Assembly (NCBI RefSeq): GCF_001042985.1 | Contig: NZ_JYKY01000024.1 | Coordinates: 21,339-85,338 of the forward strand | Reading direction: 5' to 3' | Length of the DNA stretch: 64,000 nucleotides | Origin: Pseudomonas lundensis | GTDB taxonomy: Bacteria; Pseudomonadota; Gammaproteobacteria; Pseudomonadales; Pseudomonadaceae | Shown here: in pieces, positions 1 through 9,360 of the stretch | How positions within the stretch are numbered: the stretch's first letter is position 1 | Layout: the number at the start of each line of letters is the position of its first letter | Made by a program: the position numbers and the translations under genes | Notes under the pieces: model-generated | Seen by the model: the letters and a program-made list of their open reading frames with translations, nothing else | Database searches by the model: none | What the model was told of the DNA's origin: nothing

Positions 1-144
1 CGGGGCAGTGCGTCGAGTTGGGGAATCGCCCGTTGAGGGCCGCGTTGTCCGTTGGGCGGCATGGATTGGCCTTATGTCGCGAGACGTCAGATCAGGCCGA
101 CGTTAGGCTATGTCATCAATTCTTACAACATTGCGGTGCCTGCG

Positions 145-1179
145 ATGCCTGTGCTCAAACACTTCAAACGCGTATTCACTGACTGGTTTCTGTGCGGCAT
201 GGTGCTGGCCACGTTTCTGGCGTACCTGTTCCCCGCGTTCGGCAGCACCGGCGGCGCCATGCACGCAGAATGGGTCATCAACATCGGCGTGTTCCTGGTG
301 TTCTTCCTGCACGGGGTCAACCTGTCCAGCGAGCAGATCCGCCACGGCCTGAAAAACCTGCGCCTGCACCTGATGGTGCAAGGCTTCACCTTTGTCGTCT
401 TCCCGCTGATATGGCTGGGGGCCGACCTCCTAATGGGCAGCCATGTCCCGCCGCTGTTGATGCTGGGCTTTTTCTACCTGTGCGCGCTGCCCTCCACCAT
501 CTCATCGTCGGTGGCACTCACCGGCAGCGCGGGCGGCAACGTACCGGCAGCGATTCTCAACGCCAGCCTGTCGAGCGTGCTGGGGATTTTCCTGACGCCC
601 TTGCTGGTGAGTGTCGTGGTCGGCAGCGGCACAGGCGGAATCGACCTCGGCGCCACCCTGCTCGACCTCTGCGCCCTGTTGTTGCTGCCGCTGGTGCTGG
701 GGCAACTGGTGCGTCCGCTGTTCGGCCGCTTTTTTGCCCGGCACAAGCGTTACACCAGCATCGTCGACAAGCTGGTGATTCTGTTGCTGGTGTACGCCGC
801 GTTCTGCAACTCGATGGTCTCAGGGATGTGGCAACAACAGGGATCGTCAGTGATTCTCAGCGCCTTTGTCGGCAGCGCCGTGCTGCTCGCGGTCATTCTG
901 TGGATGACCACCCGCACCGCCCGTGCGCTGCACTTCAGCACGCCAGATGAAATTGCCGCCGTGTTCTGCGCCAGCAAGAAATCCCTGGCGGCGGGTGCGC
1001 CCATGGCCGCCCTGATTTTCGGCGCCAACCCTGGGCTGGGCTTGATCCTGTTGCCCATCATGATCTACCACCCGCTGCAACTGATCGTGTGCTCAGTGAT
1101 GGCAGAAAACTATGCCAGCCGCCGTCGGCAAGCGGCCGATCCTCTTATCCCCAACGCCCCGGCCGCGCCGATGCCCTAA
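145..1179 (+). CDS. bile acid:sodium symporter family transporter (SBF-like)
   Basis: Predicted inner-membrane solute carrier of about 344 residues, with some nine or ten hydrophobic segments spread over the whole length and short polar loops. The fold and length fit the SBF-like/YfeH group related to bile acid:sodium symporters; the substrate cannot be read from sequence. The open frame extends upstream to base 52, but the first hydrophobic segment starts soon after the ATG at 145 and the extra 31 residues do not look like transporter sequence, so 145 is preferred, although no strong ribosome site precedes it. It stands alone, converging on the thiolase gene with only 8 bases between the two ends. 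Confidence 0.8.
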   Translation: MPVLKHFKRVFTDWFLCGMVLATFLAYLFPAFGSTGGAMHAEWVINIGVFLVFFLHGVNLSSEQIRHGLKNLRLHLMVQGFTFVVFPLIWLGADLLMGSHVPPLLMLGFFYLCALPSTISSSVALTGSAGGNVPAAILNASLSSVLGIFLTPLLVSVVVGSGTGGIDLGATLLDLCALLLLPLVLGQLVRPLFGRFFARHKRYTSIVDKLVILLLVYAAFCNSMVSGMWQQQGSSVILSAFVGSAVLLAVILWMTTRTARALHFSTPDEIAAVFCASKKSLAAGAPMAALIFGANPGLGLILLPIMIYHPLQLIVCSVMAENYASRRRQAADPLIPNAPAAPMP

Positions 1180-1187
1180 CGCGCGGG

Positions 1188-2462
1188 TTAACGCTCAATA
1201 ATCGCGGTGACGCCCTGCCCGCCCGCCGCGCAAATTGAGATCAGCCCGCGCCCTTGGCCGGCGGCGTCGAGCAACTTGGCGAGGTTGGCCACGATACGCC
1301 CGCCAGTGGCCGCAAATGGATGCCCCGCCGCCAACGAACTGCCCTTGACGTTGAGCTTGCTGCGGTCAATCGCCCCCAGCGGCGCGTCCAGCCCCAGGCG
1401 GGTTTTGCAGTACTCGGGGTCTTCCCAGGCTTTCAACGTACAGAGCACCTGTGCTGCAAACGCTTCGTGTATTTCGTAGTAGTCGAAGTCCTGCAGACTC
1501 AGGCCATTACGCGCGAGCAAACGTGGGACGGCATACACCGGGGCCATCAGCAGGCCTTCTGCACCGTGTACGAAATCCACCGCTGCGGTCTCTCCATCGC
1601 GCAGGTACGCCAGAATCGGCAAGCCACGCGCCTTGGCCCACGCTTCACTGCCCAGCAACACCACTGACGCGCCATCGGTCAGCGGCGTCGAGTTACCCGC
1701 CGTCAGCGTGCCTTTGGCACTGCGCTCAAAAACCGGCTTGAGCGCGGCCAGTTTTTCCAGGGTCAAATCCGTGCGCAGGTTGTTGTCCCGAGTCAGGCCC
1801 AAAAAGGGCGTGACCAGATCGTCTTCCCAGCCTTCGTGATACGCCGTGGCAAGCGCCTGATGGCTGTACAGGGCCAAGGCATCCTGATCGGCGCGGGGGA
1901 TGTGCCAGGTTTGCGCCATCAACTCGCAGTGCTGGCCCATCGACAACCCGGTGCGCGGCTCGCCATTGCGCGGGAACGCCGGTTTCAAAAACTGCGGACG
2001 CAATTGCAGCACGGCTTTGAGCTTGTCCAGCGGCGCCTTGGTGCGGTTGAGCTGCAACAGCCACTGACGCAACCCGTCATTCAGGCCAATCGGCACATCG
2101 GACGTGGTGTCGACCCCGCCCGCCACCGCGCACTCGATCTGCCCCAAGGCGATTATATTGGCCACCAGCAAGGCTGCTTCCAGCCCGGTGCCGCACGCTT
2201 GTTGCAGATCGTAGGCCGGGGTTTGCGGCGACAGGCGTGAGCCCAGTACACATTCGCGGGTCAGGCTGAAATCGCGCGCATCCTTGAGCACCGCCCCTGC
2301 CACCACTTCGCCCAGACGCTCGCCATGCAGGTTGAAGCGTTCGATCAGCCCTTCCAGCGCAGCCGTCAGCATCGCCTGATTACTGGCCCTCGCGTACGGC
2401 CCGTTAGCCCGGGCAAACGGAATTCGATTACCGCCAATAATCGCTACACGGCGCAAAGTCAT
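1188..2462 (-). CDS. acetyl-CoA C-acyltransferase (thiolase family)
   Basis: Thiolase that condenses or cleaves acyl-CoA and acetyl-CoA, 424 residues, cytoplasmic. The thiolase catalytic set is visible: nucleophile Cys90 in QQACGTG, His332 in IHEAFA, His381 in GHPFAATG and the second Cys at 411 in CAAGGQG. Length and spacing resemble the FadI branch, but no beta-oxidation FadJ/FadB partner is adjacent. It is divergent from the long FabG-like reductase and MaoC hydratase at 2586-4796, and together the three would supply thiolase, ketoacyl reductase and enoyl hydratase activities. Whether the set degrades fatty acids or makes hydroxyacyl precursors is not decided by the sequence. Confidence 0.9.
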   Translation of the reverse strand: MTLRRVAIIGGNRIPFARANGPYARASNQAMLTAALEGLIERFNLHGERLGEVVAGAVLKDARDFSLTRECVLGSRLSPQTPAYDLQQACGTGLEAALLVANIIALGQIECAVAGGVDTTSDVPIGLNDGLRQWLLQLNRTKAPLDKLKAVLQLRPQFLKPAFPRNGEPRTGLSMGQHCELMAQTWHIPRADQDALALYSHQALATAYHEGWEDDLVTPFLGLTRDNNLRTDLTLEKLAALKPVFERSAKGTLTAGNSTPLTDGASVVLLGSEAWAKARGLPILAYLRDGETAAVDFVHGAEGLLMAPVYAVPRLLARNGLSLQDFDYYEIHEAFAAQVLCTLKAWEDPEYCKTRLGLDAPLGAIDRSKLNVKGSSLAAGHPFAATGGRIVANLAKLLDAAGQGRGLISICAAGGQGVTAIIER

Positions 2463-2585
2463 AAGACGTCCCCTTTGATTGAGTAACCATTTGTCGTGAC
2501 AAGCGTAGGTGCTATCACCCTTTAACGAACGACCCTTGTCTTCCTGTGGTCAACCCTTTGAACCCCATGTGTCGGAGAGTGTTCC

Positions 2586-3938
2586 ATGTCAGACCGTTAT
2601 ATCGACTTCGCCAACTCATCCCTCGGCCGACGGTTGGTCGGCGCGGTAGGGCTTGCGTCACCGGTGCGACTGGAACGCTGGCAAGCCGGACGTCTGCGCC
2701 CGGTAGAAGGCCCGCTGCTGATGGGCGGCGGCCCGCTGGTCCGACACATCAAGTCTTTTGCCAATAAACTCACCGACGCCGTGTTCAGCTATGGCGCCGA
2801 GCCCTTGGCCGCCAGCCCGTGGATTCCAGGCCAGGGCCCCGCCCTCAAGGCCGTGGTGTTTGATGCCAGCGATGTGCTGCACACCGACCAGCTCAAACAG
2901 CTGCGCGAATTTTTCCAGCCGCTGCTGCGTAGCCTGCAACCCGGCGCGCATCTGGTGATCCTTGGCCGCCCGCCTGAACGTCAACGCGATCCGTTTGCCG
3001 CCAGTGCCCAGCGGGCGCTTGAAGGGTTCAGCCGTTCGCTGGCCAAAGAATTGCGCAACGGCGGCACCCTGCAATTGCTGTACGTCAACGAGGGCGCCGA
3101 AGATCAACTGGAAGGGGCGCTGCGGTTTTTCCTGTCGCCCAAAAGCGCCTTTATCAGTGGCCAGGTGCTGCGCCTGTCTGCCTGCGCAACGCCGGTCAGT
3201 GACTGGACGCGACCACTGGCCGGGCGCAAGGCGCTGGTCACCGGCGCGGCCCGCGGCATTGGCGCAGCCATCGCGGAAACCCTGGCCCGGGACGGCGCCG
3301 ACGTCATCCTGCTGGACGTGCCAGCGGCCAAAAACGACCTTGAAGCCCTCGCGGCCCGTATCGGCGGGCGCAGTATCACGCTGGACATTTGTGCTGAAAA
3401 CGCCGCCCCGCAGCTGATCGAACACTTACCGGAGGGCATCGACATCGTGGTGCACAACGCCGGCATCACCCGGGACAAAACCCTGGCCAACATGACCCCC
3501 GAGTACTGGGACGCAGTGCTGGCGGTCAACCTGAATGCGCCCCAAGTGCTGACCAAAGCCCTGCTCGACAGCGGCACCCTGCAGGACAACGGGCGCGTCG
3601 TTCTGCTCGCCTCCATCAGCGGCATTGCCGGTAATCGCGGGCAAACCAACTACGCCGCGAGCAAAGCCGGGCTGATCGGTCTGGCGCAAGCCTGGGCGCC
3701 GTTGCTCGGTGAGCGCGGCATCAGCATCAACGCCGTGGCGCCGGGCTTTATTGAAACGCAAATGACCGCGCACATTCCGTTTGCCCTGCGCGAAGCGGGT
3801 CGACGCATGAGTTCGCTGGGCCAGGGCGGTTTGCCCCAGGACGTCGCTGAAGCAGTGGCCTGGCTCGCTCAACCGGGCTCGGGCGCGATCAGTGGCCAAA
3901 CGCTGCGGGTGTGCGGCCAAAGCGTGTTGGGGGCCTGA
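2586..3938 (+). CDS. long-form 3-oxoacyl-ACP reductase (FabG4-like SDR)
   Basis: NAD(P)-dependent short-chain dehydrogenase acting on 3-ketoacyl thioesters. At 450 residues it is nearly twice the size of housekeeping FabG. The N-terminal ~210 residues form an extra domain, as in the high-molecular-weight FabG4 group; the C-terminal half is a classical SDR with the cofactor motif TGAARGIG at 219-226, the NAG motif, and the catalytic Tyr356 and Lys360 in YAASK. A GGAGAG ribosome site lies just before the ATG. The MaoC gene follows after 3 bases, so the two are probably one transcript. Substrate chain length and the CoA or ACP preference are unknown. Confidence 0.88.
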   Translation: MSDRYIDFANSSLGRRLVGAVGLASPVRLERWQAGRLRPVEGPLLMGGGPLVRHIKSFANKLTDAVFSYGAEPLAASPWIPGQGPALKAVVFDASDVLHTDQLKQLREFFQPLLRSLQPGAHLVILGRPPERQRDPFAASAQRALEGFSRSLAKELRNGGTLQLLYVNEGAEDQLEGALRFFLSPKSAFISGQVLRLSACATPVSDWTRPLAGRKALVTGAARGIGAAIAETLARDGADVILLDVPAAKNDLEALAARIGGRSITLDICAENAAPQLIEHLPEGIDIVVHNAGITRDKTLANMTPEYWDAVLAVNLNAPQVLTKALLDSGTLQDNGRVVLLASISGIAGNRGQTNYAASKAGLIGLAQAWAPLLGERGISINAVAPGFIETQMTAHIPFALREAGRRMSSLGQGGLPQDVAEAVAWLAQPGSGAISGQTLRVCGQSVLGA

Positions 3939-3941
3939 CCC

Positions 3942-4796
3942 ATGACTGTCCATTGGCTCGACCTCGACACCCCGCCGCACTTGCCCGCCCTGTACGCCCG
4001 CGCGGCGACCAAGCGCACAATCACCGGCGACACCCTGCCTGATAAAGGGCTGCGTTGCTGGGTGACGGTGGACGGCAAACCGCTGGAGGCGTTTCGTGAA
4101 GTCTGCGACCTGCCTTCCAGCCCGCTGTTGCCACCGACCTACCCGCACCTCCTGGCGTTCGGGCTGCAAATGCAGTTACTGACCGACAAAGACTTTCCGT
4201 TTCCGCTGCTGGGGTTGATCCACCTGAGCAATCAGATTCGCGTGCTGCGGCCCATGGGCGGCGTGTCTCAACTGCGCATTGGCGTGTCCGCGAACAATCT
4301 GCAAAAACACCCCAAAGGTGCGACGTTCGACGTGGTGACTCAGGTGGACGACCTCATCGGACCGCTGTGGGAGGCGCAAAGTACCTTGCTGTGCAAAGGC
4401 GTCGATTTACCGGGCGACGCGCCCCAGCCTGCTGCGAGTATTGCGAGCGGCATGACCGAGTTGACGCGCTGGTACGCCCCGGCCGACATCGGGCGCCGTT
4501 ATGCCAGGGTGTCTGGGGACTACAACCCGATCCACCTGAGCGCCGCCAGCGCCAAGCTGTTCGATCTGCCGACCGCTATCGCCCACGGGCTGTGGCTTGA
4601 AGCCCGCACGCTGGCCGCGTTGAATTCGCACTTGCCTGCGGCCAATGTCGAAATCACGGTGGACTTCAAAAAACCGGTGCGCCTGCCCGCCGAAGTGAAC
4701 TTGCACAGCAGCGAAGCCGGTTCCAGTGGCGACTTTCAGCTCAATGGCCATGCAGACCTGGTGCACATGGTCGGGCGCTGGCGGCCGTTGAGTTAA
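3942..4796 (+). CDS. MaoC-family acyl dehydratase
   Basis: Hot-dog-fold hydratase that interconverts enoyl and 3-hydroxyacyl thioesters, 284 residues. The hydratase-2 signature is in the C-terminal half: Asp193 and His198 in GDYNPIH, followed by the IAHG motif about 15 residues later. The N-terminal half is consistent with a second, non-catalytic hot-dog repeat. It starts 3 bases after the FabG4-like gene, so the reductase and hydratase are almost certainly co-translated and work on successive steps. Exact substrate not determinable. Confidence 0.87.
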   Translation: MTVHWLDLDTPPHLPALYARAATKRTITGDTLPDKGLRCWVTVDGKPLEAFREVCDLPSSPLLPPTYPHLLAFGLQMQLLTDKDFPFPLLGLIHLSNQIRVLRPMGGVSQLRIGVSANNLQKHPKGATFDVVTQVDDLIGPLWEAQSTLLCKGVDLPGDAPQPAASIASGMTELTRWYAPADIGRRYARVSGDYNPIHLSAASAKLFDLPTAIAHGLWLEARTLAALNSHLPAANVEITVDFKKPVRLPAEVNLHSSEAGSSGDFQLNGHADLVHMVGRWRPLS

Positions 4797-4896
4797 TTCA
4801 CCTCCAGTCGGCGCAGGTGTCGGCCGCGCCAGCGCCCCCCTTGCGCCCACGTCCATTCGGTCGCAAGCTTTGCGCCTTCTGGAGAGCACACCTGCA

Positions 4897-5202
4897 ATGA
4901 ACCTCGACGAATTGACCCAACGCCTGCACCGCATCCGCGATAACAACGACTGGAAGCCCTTCCATAGCCCAAAAAACCTGGCCATGGCCGCCAGTGTTGA
5001 AATGGCCGAGCTGGTGGAAATATTCCAATGGCTGACCGAAGACCAGTCCCGCCAACTGCCCGCCGACCAACTGGCCCATGCCGGTCAGGAAGTGGGTGAC
5101 ATCGTGTTGTACCTCTTGTTGCTGTGCAGCGAACTGGGCCTGGACATGAACGAGGTGGTGCGCAGCAAGTTGGCCGACAGCGAAAGGCGTTTCAGCCGAT
5201 GA
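4897..5202 (+). CDS. MazG-like nucleotide pyrophosphohydrolase
   Basis: Small all-alpha NTP pyrophosphohydrolase (101 residues) of the MazG/dCTPase (RS21-C6) kind, expected to hydrolyse non-canonical or excess (d)NTPs. The acidic metal-binding pattern is visible in EMAELVEIFQW and, further on, in EVGDIVLYLLLLC. The frame is open from 4870 (TTG), but the ATG at 4897 begins the conserved N-terminus and has GGAG upstream. Its stop overlaps the ATG of the next gene (ATGA at 5199), indicating translational coupling with cmoM. The link between the two activities is not obvious. Confidence 0.82.
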   Translation: MNLDELTQRLHRIRDNNDWKPFHSPKNLAMAASVEMAELVEIFQWLTEDQSRQLPADQLAHAGQEVGDIVLYLLLLCSELGLDMNEVVRSKLADSERRFSR

Positions 5203-5948
5203 GCGACCGTCACTTCGATCTGCTGGCCACCCGCTTCGCGGAAAAAATCTATGGCGGCGCCAAAGGGGCCATCCGCCTCGCCGTGTTGCAAGCCGACCTT
5301 AAAGAATCGCTGCCCCAGCGGCGCTTGCGCGTACTGGACATCGGCGCGGGCCTGGGGCACATGTCGCTGTGGCTGGCCGAGCAAGGCCACGACGTGACGC
5401 TGGCAGAACCGGCCGCCCCGATGCTTGAAGGCGCGCGTCAGCGTTTCGCCGACGCCGGCCAGACGGGCACGTTTATTCAGGCGTCCTGGCAAGAGCTGTT
5501 GGGCCAACTCACCGAACCGTATGACCTGGTGTTGTGCCATGCGGTGCTGGAATGGCTGGCCGAACCCCACGCGATCCTGCCGGTGCTGCATCAACTGACG
5601 GCCAGCGGCGGCTGGCTGTCGCTGGCGTTCTACAACCGCGATGCGCTGATTTATCGCAACTTGCTCAAAGGCCATTTCCGCAAGATGCGAAAAAACGACA
5701 TGGCGGGCGAAAAGCAGAGCCTTACCCCGCAACAGCCCCTTGATCCACGGGAGCTGGCGCAGGCGATGCAAGCGCTATGGCAGGTTGAAAGCCACAGTGG
5801 CGTGCGCGTGTTCCACGACTACATGCCCGTGGAGTTCCAGGCCCGCGCCGAACTCGACGCACTGATTGAAATGGAACTGGCTCATCGGCGCCACCCTGCC
5901 TTTGCGGGGCTGGGCCGTTACCTGCATTGGGTGTGCCGCCCGCTTTAA
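5199..5948 (+). CDS. cmoM: tRNA 5-carboxymethoxyuridine methyltransferase
   Basis: SAM-dependent methyltransferase that esterifies cmo5U to mcmo5U at the wobble position of certain tRNAs. It resembles E. coli CmoM (SmtA) along its whole length: the opening pattern DRHFDLLATRFAEKIYG, motif I VLDIGAGLGHMSLWLAEQ, the CHAVLEW motif, and the C-terminal GVRVFHDY and LGRY elements. 249 residues, close to the family size. The start is set by the ATGA overlap with the preceding pyrophosphohydrolase; the longer frame from 5124 lies inside that gene and was dropped. Confidence 0.88.
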   Translation: MSDRHFDLLATRFAEKIYGGAKGAIRLAVLQADLKESLPQRRLRVLDIGAGLGHMSLWLAEQGHDVTLAEPAAPMLEGARQRFADAGQTGTFIQASWQELLGQLTEPYDLVLCHAVLEWLAEPHAILPVLHQLTASGGWLSLAFYNRDALIYRNLLKGHFRKMRKNDMAGEKQSLTPQQPLDPRELAQAMQALWQVESHSGVRVFHDYMPVEFQARAELDALIEMELAHRRHPAFAGLGRYLHWVCRPL

Positions 5949-5971
5949 CCGTTCAACTGGGGGGGAGTGTC

Positions 5972-6598
5972 ATGTATCGCCGCGTTGCTCTATTGGTTCT
6001 GAGCCTGGGGTTGGGCGCCTGCCAAAGCCCCAACCCGTACACCGCCTCGTCACTGCCCATGCCTGGCGCCCCGCCGCAGGCCGCCAACGCCATTGACCTG
6101 AGCGCTTACCCGGCGCCCCCACGCGACTACGGCCGTTACCAGAGCTGGGCCTGGCTCAACGGCCGCCTGCCAGCAGGAACGGCCTGGGCCGATTCAGCAC
6201 AGATCGCCGAAGCGGTGAGCGCAGCCCTGGATCAGCGAGGCTTGCGCCCGGCCCAGCCCGGCCGCCCAGCTGATGTGCGGGTCAGTGCCGATTTACATGC
6301 AGAAAAACGCTTGCGTCAGGTTCAGGACGACTATGGTTATGGGGCTGGTTACGGCGGGTTCTATGGGGATCGCTACGGTCGTTATGGCAATCGGTACGGC
6401 ATGTATAACACCGTGCCCATCGTTCGAACCTACGAAGTGGACGTCATGGTGGTGCGGCTGACGCTGTATGACGGCAAGACCGGCGAGCCTGTCTGGAGCT
6501 CCAGCGCTGAAACCAGCAGCACGGGCAGCCTGAGCGAACGCGGGAATGCGTTGCGCGAATCGCTGAACAAAGCAGTACAGGCCTACCCTCCTCATTAA
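5972..6598 (+). CDS. DUF4136 lipoprotein
   Basis: Predicted outer-membrane lipoprotein of 208 residues. The N-terminus has a charged start, a hydrophobic stretch and a lipobox (LGAC) with the lipidated Cys at about residue 17. The body fits DUF4136, with a Tyr/Gly/Arg-rich insert near the middle (YGYGAGYGGFYG and onward). The ATG at 5972 follows a GGGGGGAG ribosome site. A second gene of the same family begins 27 bases after the stop, so this is a tandem pair. Function unknown; many relatives are linked to envelope integrity, which is inference here. Confidence 0.85.
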   Translation: MYRRVALLVLSLGLGACQSPNPYTASSLPMPGAPPQAANAIDLSAYPAPPRDYGRYQSWAWLNGRLPAGTAWADSAQIAEAVSAALDQRGLRPAQPGRPADVRVSADLHAEKRLRQVQDDYGYGAGYGGFYGDRYGRYGNRYGMYNTVPIVRTYEVDVMVVRLTLYDGKTGEPVWSSSAETSSTGSLSERGNALRESLNKAVQAYPPH

Positions 6599-6625
6599 GA
6601 CTAATTGTTGAAGTGGAGAATCATC

Positions 6626-7231
6626 ATGCTACGTCGAATAGCGCTCGTGGGGCTGGCACTGCTGCTCAGCGCCTGCGAATCGATGCAGGTCACACACGAT
6701 TACAACCCGTCCGTTGATTTCGCCACGTTCCACACCTGGGCGTGGAAGGAACCTGCCCTGCAATTTGTGCCCAACAACCCGATGCTCAAAAGCGACCTGA
6801 CCCAACAACGCATCACCCAGGCGGTGGCTTATCAGCTGGACCAGCGCGGCTTGCGCCAAGTCACCCCGGCGACCAAAGCCGACCTGTGGGTACAAACCTA
6901 CCTGATCGTTGCCGAACGCCAGGAACAGGTGGTGACCAATTACGGCTATGGCTACGGCGGCCCGTGGGGTGGGCCATGGGGCGGCTATTGGGGTGGCCCG
7001 TGGGAAGGTTACTGGGGCGCACCGGTCTACGATGAAGTGCGCAACATCAACTACCAAGTGGGCACCCTGCAAATCGACCTGATCGACGCCAAAACCGACA
7101 AGTTGGTGTGGCGTGGCAGCGCGGAAAAAGTCGTGGATAAAAACCCCGACCCGGCGCAACGCAGCGCGGCGATCCACGAAGCCGTGAGCAAAATCCTGAG
7201 CGACTACCCGCCCAAACCGACAGCGAACTAA
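6626..7231 (+). CDS. DUF4136 lipoprotein (second copy)
   Basis: Second DUF4136 lipoprotein, 201 residues, lipobox LSAC near residue 17. It shares the family core with its upstream neighbour (FHTWAW, an RGLRQ segment, and a late pattern V W R/S-G/S-S-A-E) but its low-complexity insert is Gly/Pro/Trp-rich (GPWGGPWGGYWGG) instead of Gly/Tyr/Arg-rich. ATG at 6626 with GTGGAG upstream. Probably transcribed together with the first copy. Role unknown. Confidence 0.85.
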   Translation: MLRRIALVGLALLLSACESMQVTHDYNPSVDFATFHTWAWKEPALQFVPNNPMLKSDLTQQRITQAVAYQLDQRGLRQVTPATKADLWVQTYLIVAERQEQVVTNYGYGYGGPWGGPWGGYWGGPWEGYWGAPVYDEVRNINYQVGTLQIDLIDAKTDKLVWRGSAEKVVDKNPDPAQRSAAIHEAVSKILSDYPPKPTAN

Positions 7232-7374
7232 GCGCCCGGCAGCGACGACACCGGCTGTAGTCGCTGCTGAGCAACGAAGCCGAGATCGGGTACGCAGCGT
7301 CCGCACACCTTGACTACACCCCCCTTCACCCGTGGAGAGTTGCGCTCGGCAGCAGGCCGGCAAAGGAGTGCTCG

Positions 7375-9360
7375 ATGTCTCCCCCATTGCGTGGCCCGCG
7401 TCTGTGCACCCTTCGTTCGCAGCGCGGTGCAATCGGCTTGATGGCCGCCGTGACCCTCGGCGTGGTGTTGCTGTTCATGCTGCTGGTGGTCGACAGCGGC
7501 CGCTTGTATCTGGAACAGCGCAAGTTGCAACGGGTCGCTGACGTCGCCGTGCTGGAGGCCGTCAGCCGGGGCGGTAACTGCCTGGCAACCGGCACCACGA
7601 CCGCCAGCACCTACGCCATCGCCAGCGCCACGCGAAACAGTTTCACCCCCGGCAGTACGCAAACGTTGAGCGCCACCTGCGGCACCCTGGTGACCGGCAG
7701 CGACAAACTGCGCACCTTCAGCGCCGATGCGAGTAAGTCCGACGCGATACGCGTCATCGCCACCACCGTCGTGCCGACCAGCGTGGCAGGCGGGCTGTGG
7801 AACCTGTTTTCCAACGGGACCTTCGGCTTCAATACCCAACTGACGGCCAGTGCGGTGGGGGCCACGGGAGGCGCCCCGCTGGCAGCGCTCACTATCAGGT
7901 CGTCTTTGGCAGATATCAATTCAAGCAACTCGCCATTGCTCAACAGCCTTGTGGGCGGCCTGCTGGGGGGCAAATTGAACTTGAGCCTTGCATCGTGGCA
8001 GGGGCTGGCCAACACCAATATCAACTTGCTGAGTTATCTCGATCAACTGGCCATCGACCTGAACCTGAATGCCGGTGATTACGCGCAATTGCTCAATACA
8101 AACGTGTCTGCAACTCAGTTGATTAATGCCGCGATTAATGTGCTGCAAAAAGGCGGGCCGGGCGCCACGGTTGCTGTGCAAGCGCTGACCACCATCAAGT
8201 TAATCGCCGCTAACACGCAAATACTGAAATTGGGCGACTTGTTGAAGCTCCAGAATGGCACCTCAAGTGCTGGCCTGAACACCAATCTGACAGTCTTTGA
8301 TCTGTTGCAAGGGATTGTGCAACTGTCAAATGGCAAAAGTGCAGTGGCCGCCGATATCACATCAACGATTGCGCTGGTAGGCACCGTCACGGTGTCAATC
8401 AAAGTGATTGAGCCCCCGCAAATGTCGGTGATTGGCAACCCGGCACTGGCCATTAAAGATCCGGTTTTCGGTGCTAACCGCATCTACGTCAAAACAGCGC
8501 AAGTTCAGACGCACATTCATATTGATCTGGCAGTTCTCAAACTGGTGTCGCAGATTGTGTCTGCGCTCACCCAACTGCTCTCGCCCCTGACCGATATCGT
8601 CAACAAATTGCTGAATCTGGATTTAATCGGAGTCTTGCAGTGCGTCCTGGCGTGCGAGCGAACGTCCCTTAGCATTGCGTCGTCGTTGGATATTTATCTG
8701 GAAGCGGCGAGTGCCAACAGTTATGTGACCGCTTACAACTGCTCCAGTCAGGCCACCAAAAGCCTGACAGCGCAAACATCTACCGCGGCAGCCAAGCTGA
8801 GTATTGGCAGCCCGCCAGCCAACGGTGCGTTTCCATCGTCGATTGAAATCAACAAGCTGAATTACCTGGCCGTGGACCCGGTAAAACTGATCAGTATTGA
8901 TGTCACCAAGTGCTCGGTCATGTTGCTATGCGGCCCGCTGCAAGTCGGCAAAGGGGGTGGGCTGGGCCTGAAGGTGCAAACGCAAATAGCGGCCAACTCT
9001 CAGCCGCAAACATGGAGTGCGCCTTTGCTACCCGAGGTCAACAATCCGCCCGTTTACCAAAAACCTCTGAATAGCAATGCAAGCATCATCAAGAGTCTGG
9101 GTGACTCGCTGGCTGACAACATGGTGGTGACGTACACGCCACAGACCGGCAGCGTGGCCAACGATGCCCTGACGGGCGTGGCCGGACTGATAAATCAAGT
9201 GACGGGCATTCTTTCCACCGCGTTAAGCGGCTTACTGTCCAACCTGCTGGACCCGATCCTCAACACGCTCTTGGGGGCGCTAGGGGTCAGCCTGGGTAAT
9301 GCAGAAGTAGGCGCCAATCTTTCCTGCAATCAGGGCGGCCGCGCTCAACTGGTGCTCTGA
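7375..9360 (+). CDS. tadG: Flp pilus assembly protein TadG
   Basis: Minor-pilin-like component of the Flp/Tad secretion system, 661 residues. The N-terminus carries a short basic cytoplasmic segment and one membrane helix of the Tad-secretion type (about residues 22-45), followed by a long Ser/Thr/Asn-rich periplasmic region with few charged residues and Cys pairs near the middle. This fits the TadG-related family. AAAGGAG precedes the ATG. Unlike P. aeruginosa, where tadG follows tadD, here it is a separate plus-strand gene that ends inside the 3' end of the pprA-like kinase (16-base tail-to-tail overlap). It therefore needs its own promoter, probably in 7232-7360. Confidence 0.85.
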   Translation: MSPPLRGPRLCTLRSQRGAIGLMAAVTLGVVLLFMLLVVDSGRLYLEQRKLQRVADVAVLEAVSRGGNCLATGTTTASTYAIASATRNSFTPGSTQTLSATCGTLVTGSDKLRTFSADASKSDAIRVIATTVVPTSVAGGLWNLFSNGTFGFNTQLTASAVGATGGAPLAALTIRSSLADINSSNSPLLNSLVGGLLGGKLNLSLASWQGLANTNINLLSYLDQLAIDLNLNAGDYAQLLNTNVSATQLINAAINVLQKGGPGATVAVQALTTIKLIAANTQILKLGDLLKLQNGTSSAGLNTNLTVFDLLQGIVQLSNGKSAVAADITSTIALVGTVTVSIKVIEPPQMSVIGNPALAIKDPVFGANRIYVKTAQVQTHIHIDLAVLKLVSQIVSALTQLLSPLTDIVNKLLNLDLIGVLQCVLACERTSLSIASSLDIYLEAASANSYVTAYNCSSQATKSLTAQTSTAAAKLSIGSPPANGAFPSSIEINKLNYLAVDPVKLISIDVTKCSVMLLCGPLQVGKGGGLGLKVQTQIAANSQPQTWSAPLLPEVNNPPVYQKPLNSNASIIKSLGDSLADNMVVTYTPQTGSVANDALTGVAGLINQVTGILSTALSGLLSNLLDPILNTLLGALGVSLGNAEVGANLSCNQGGRAQLVL

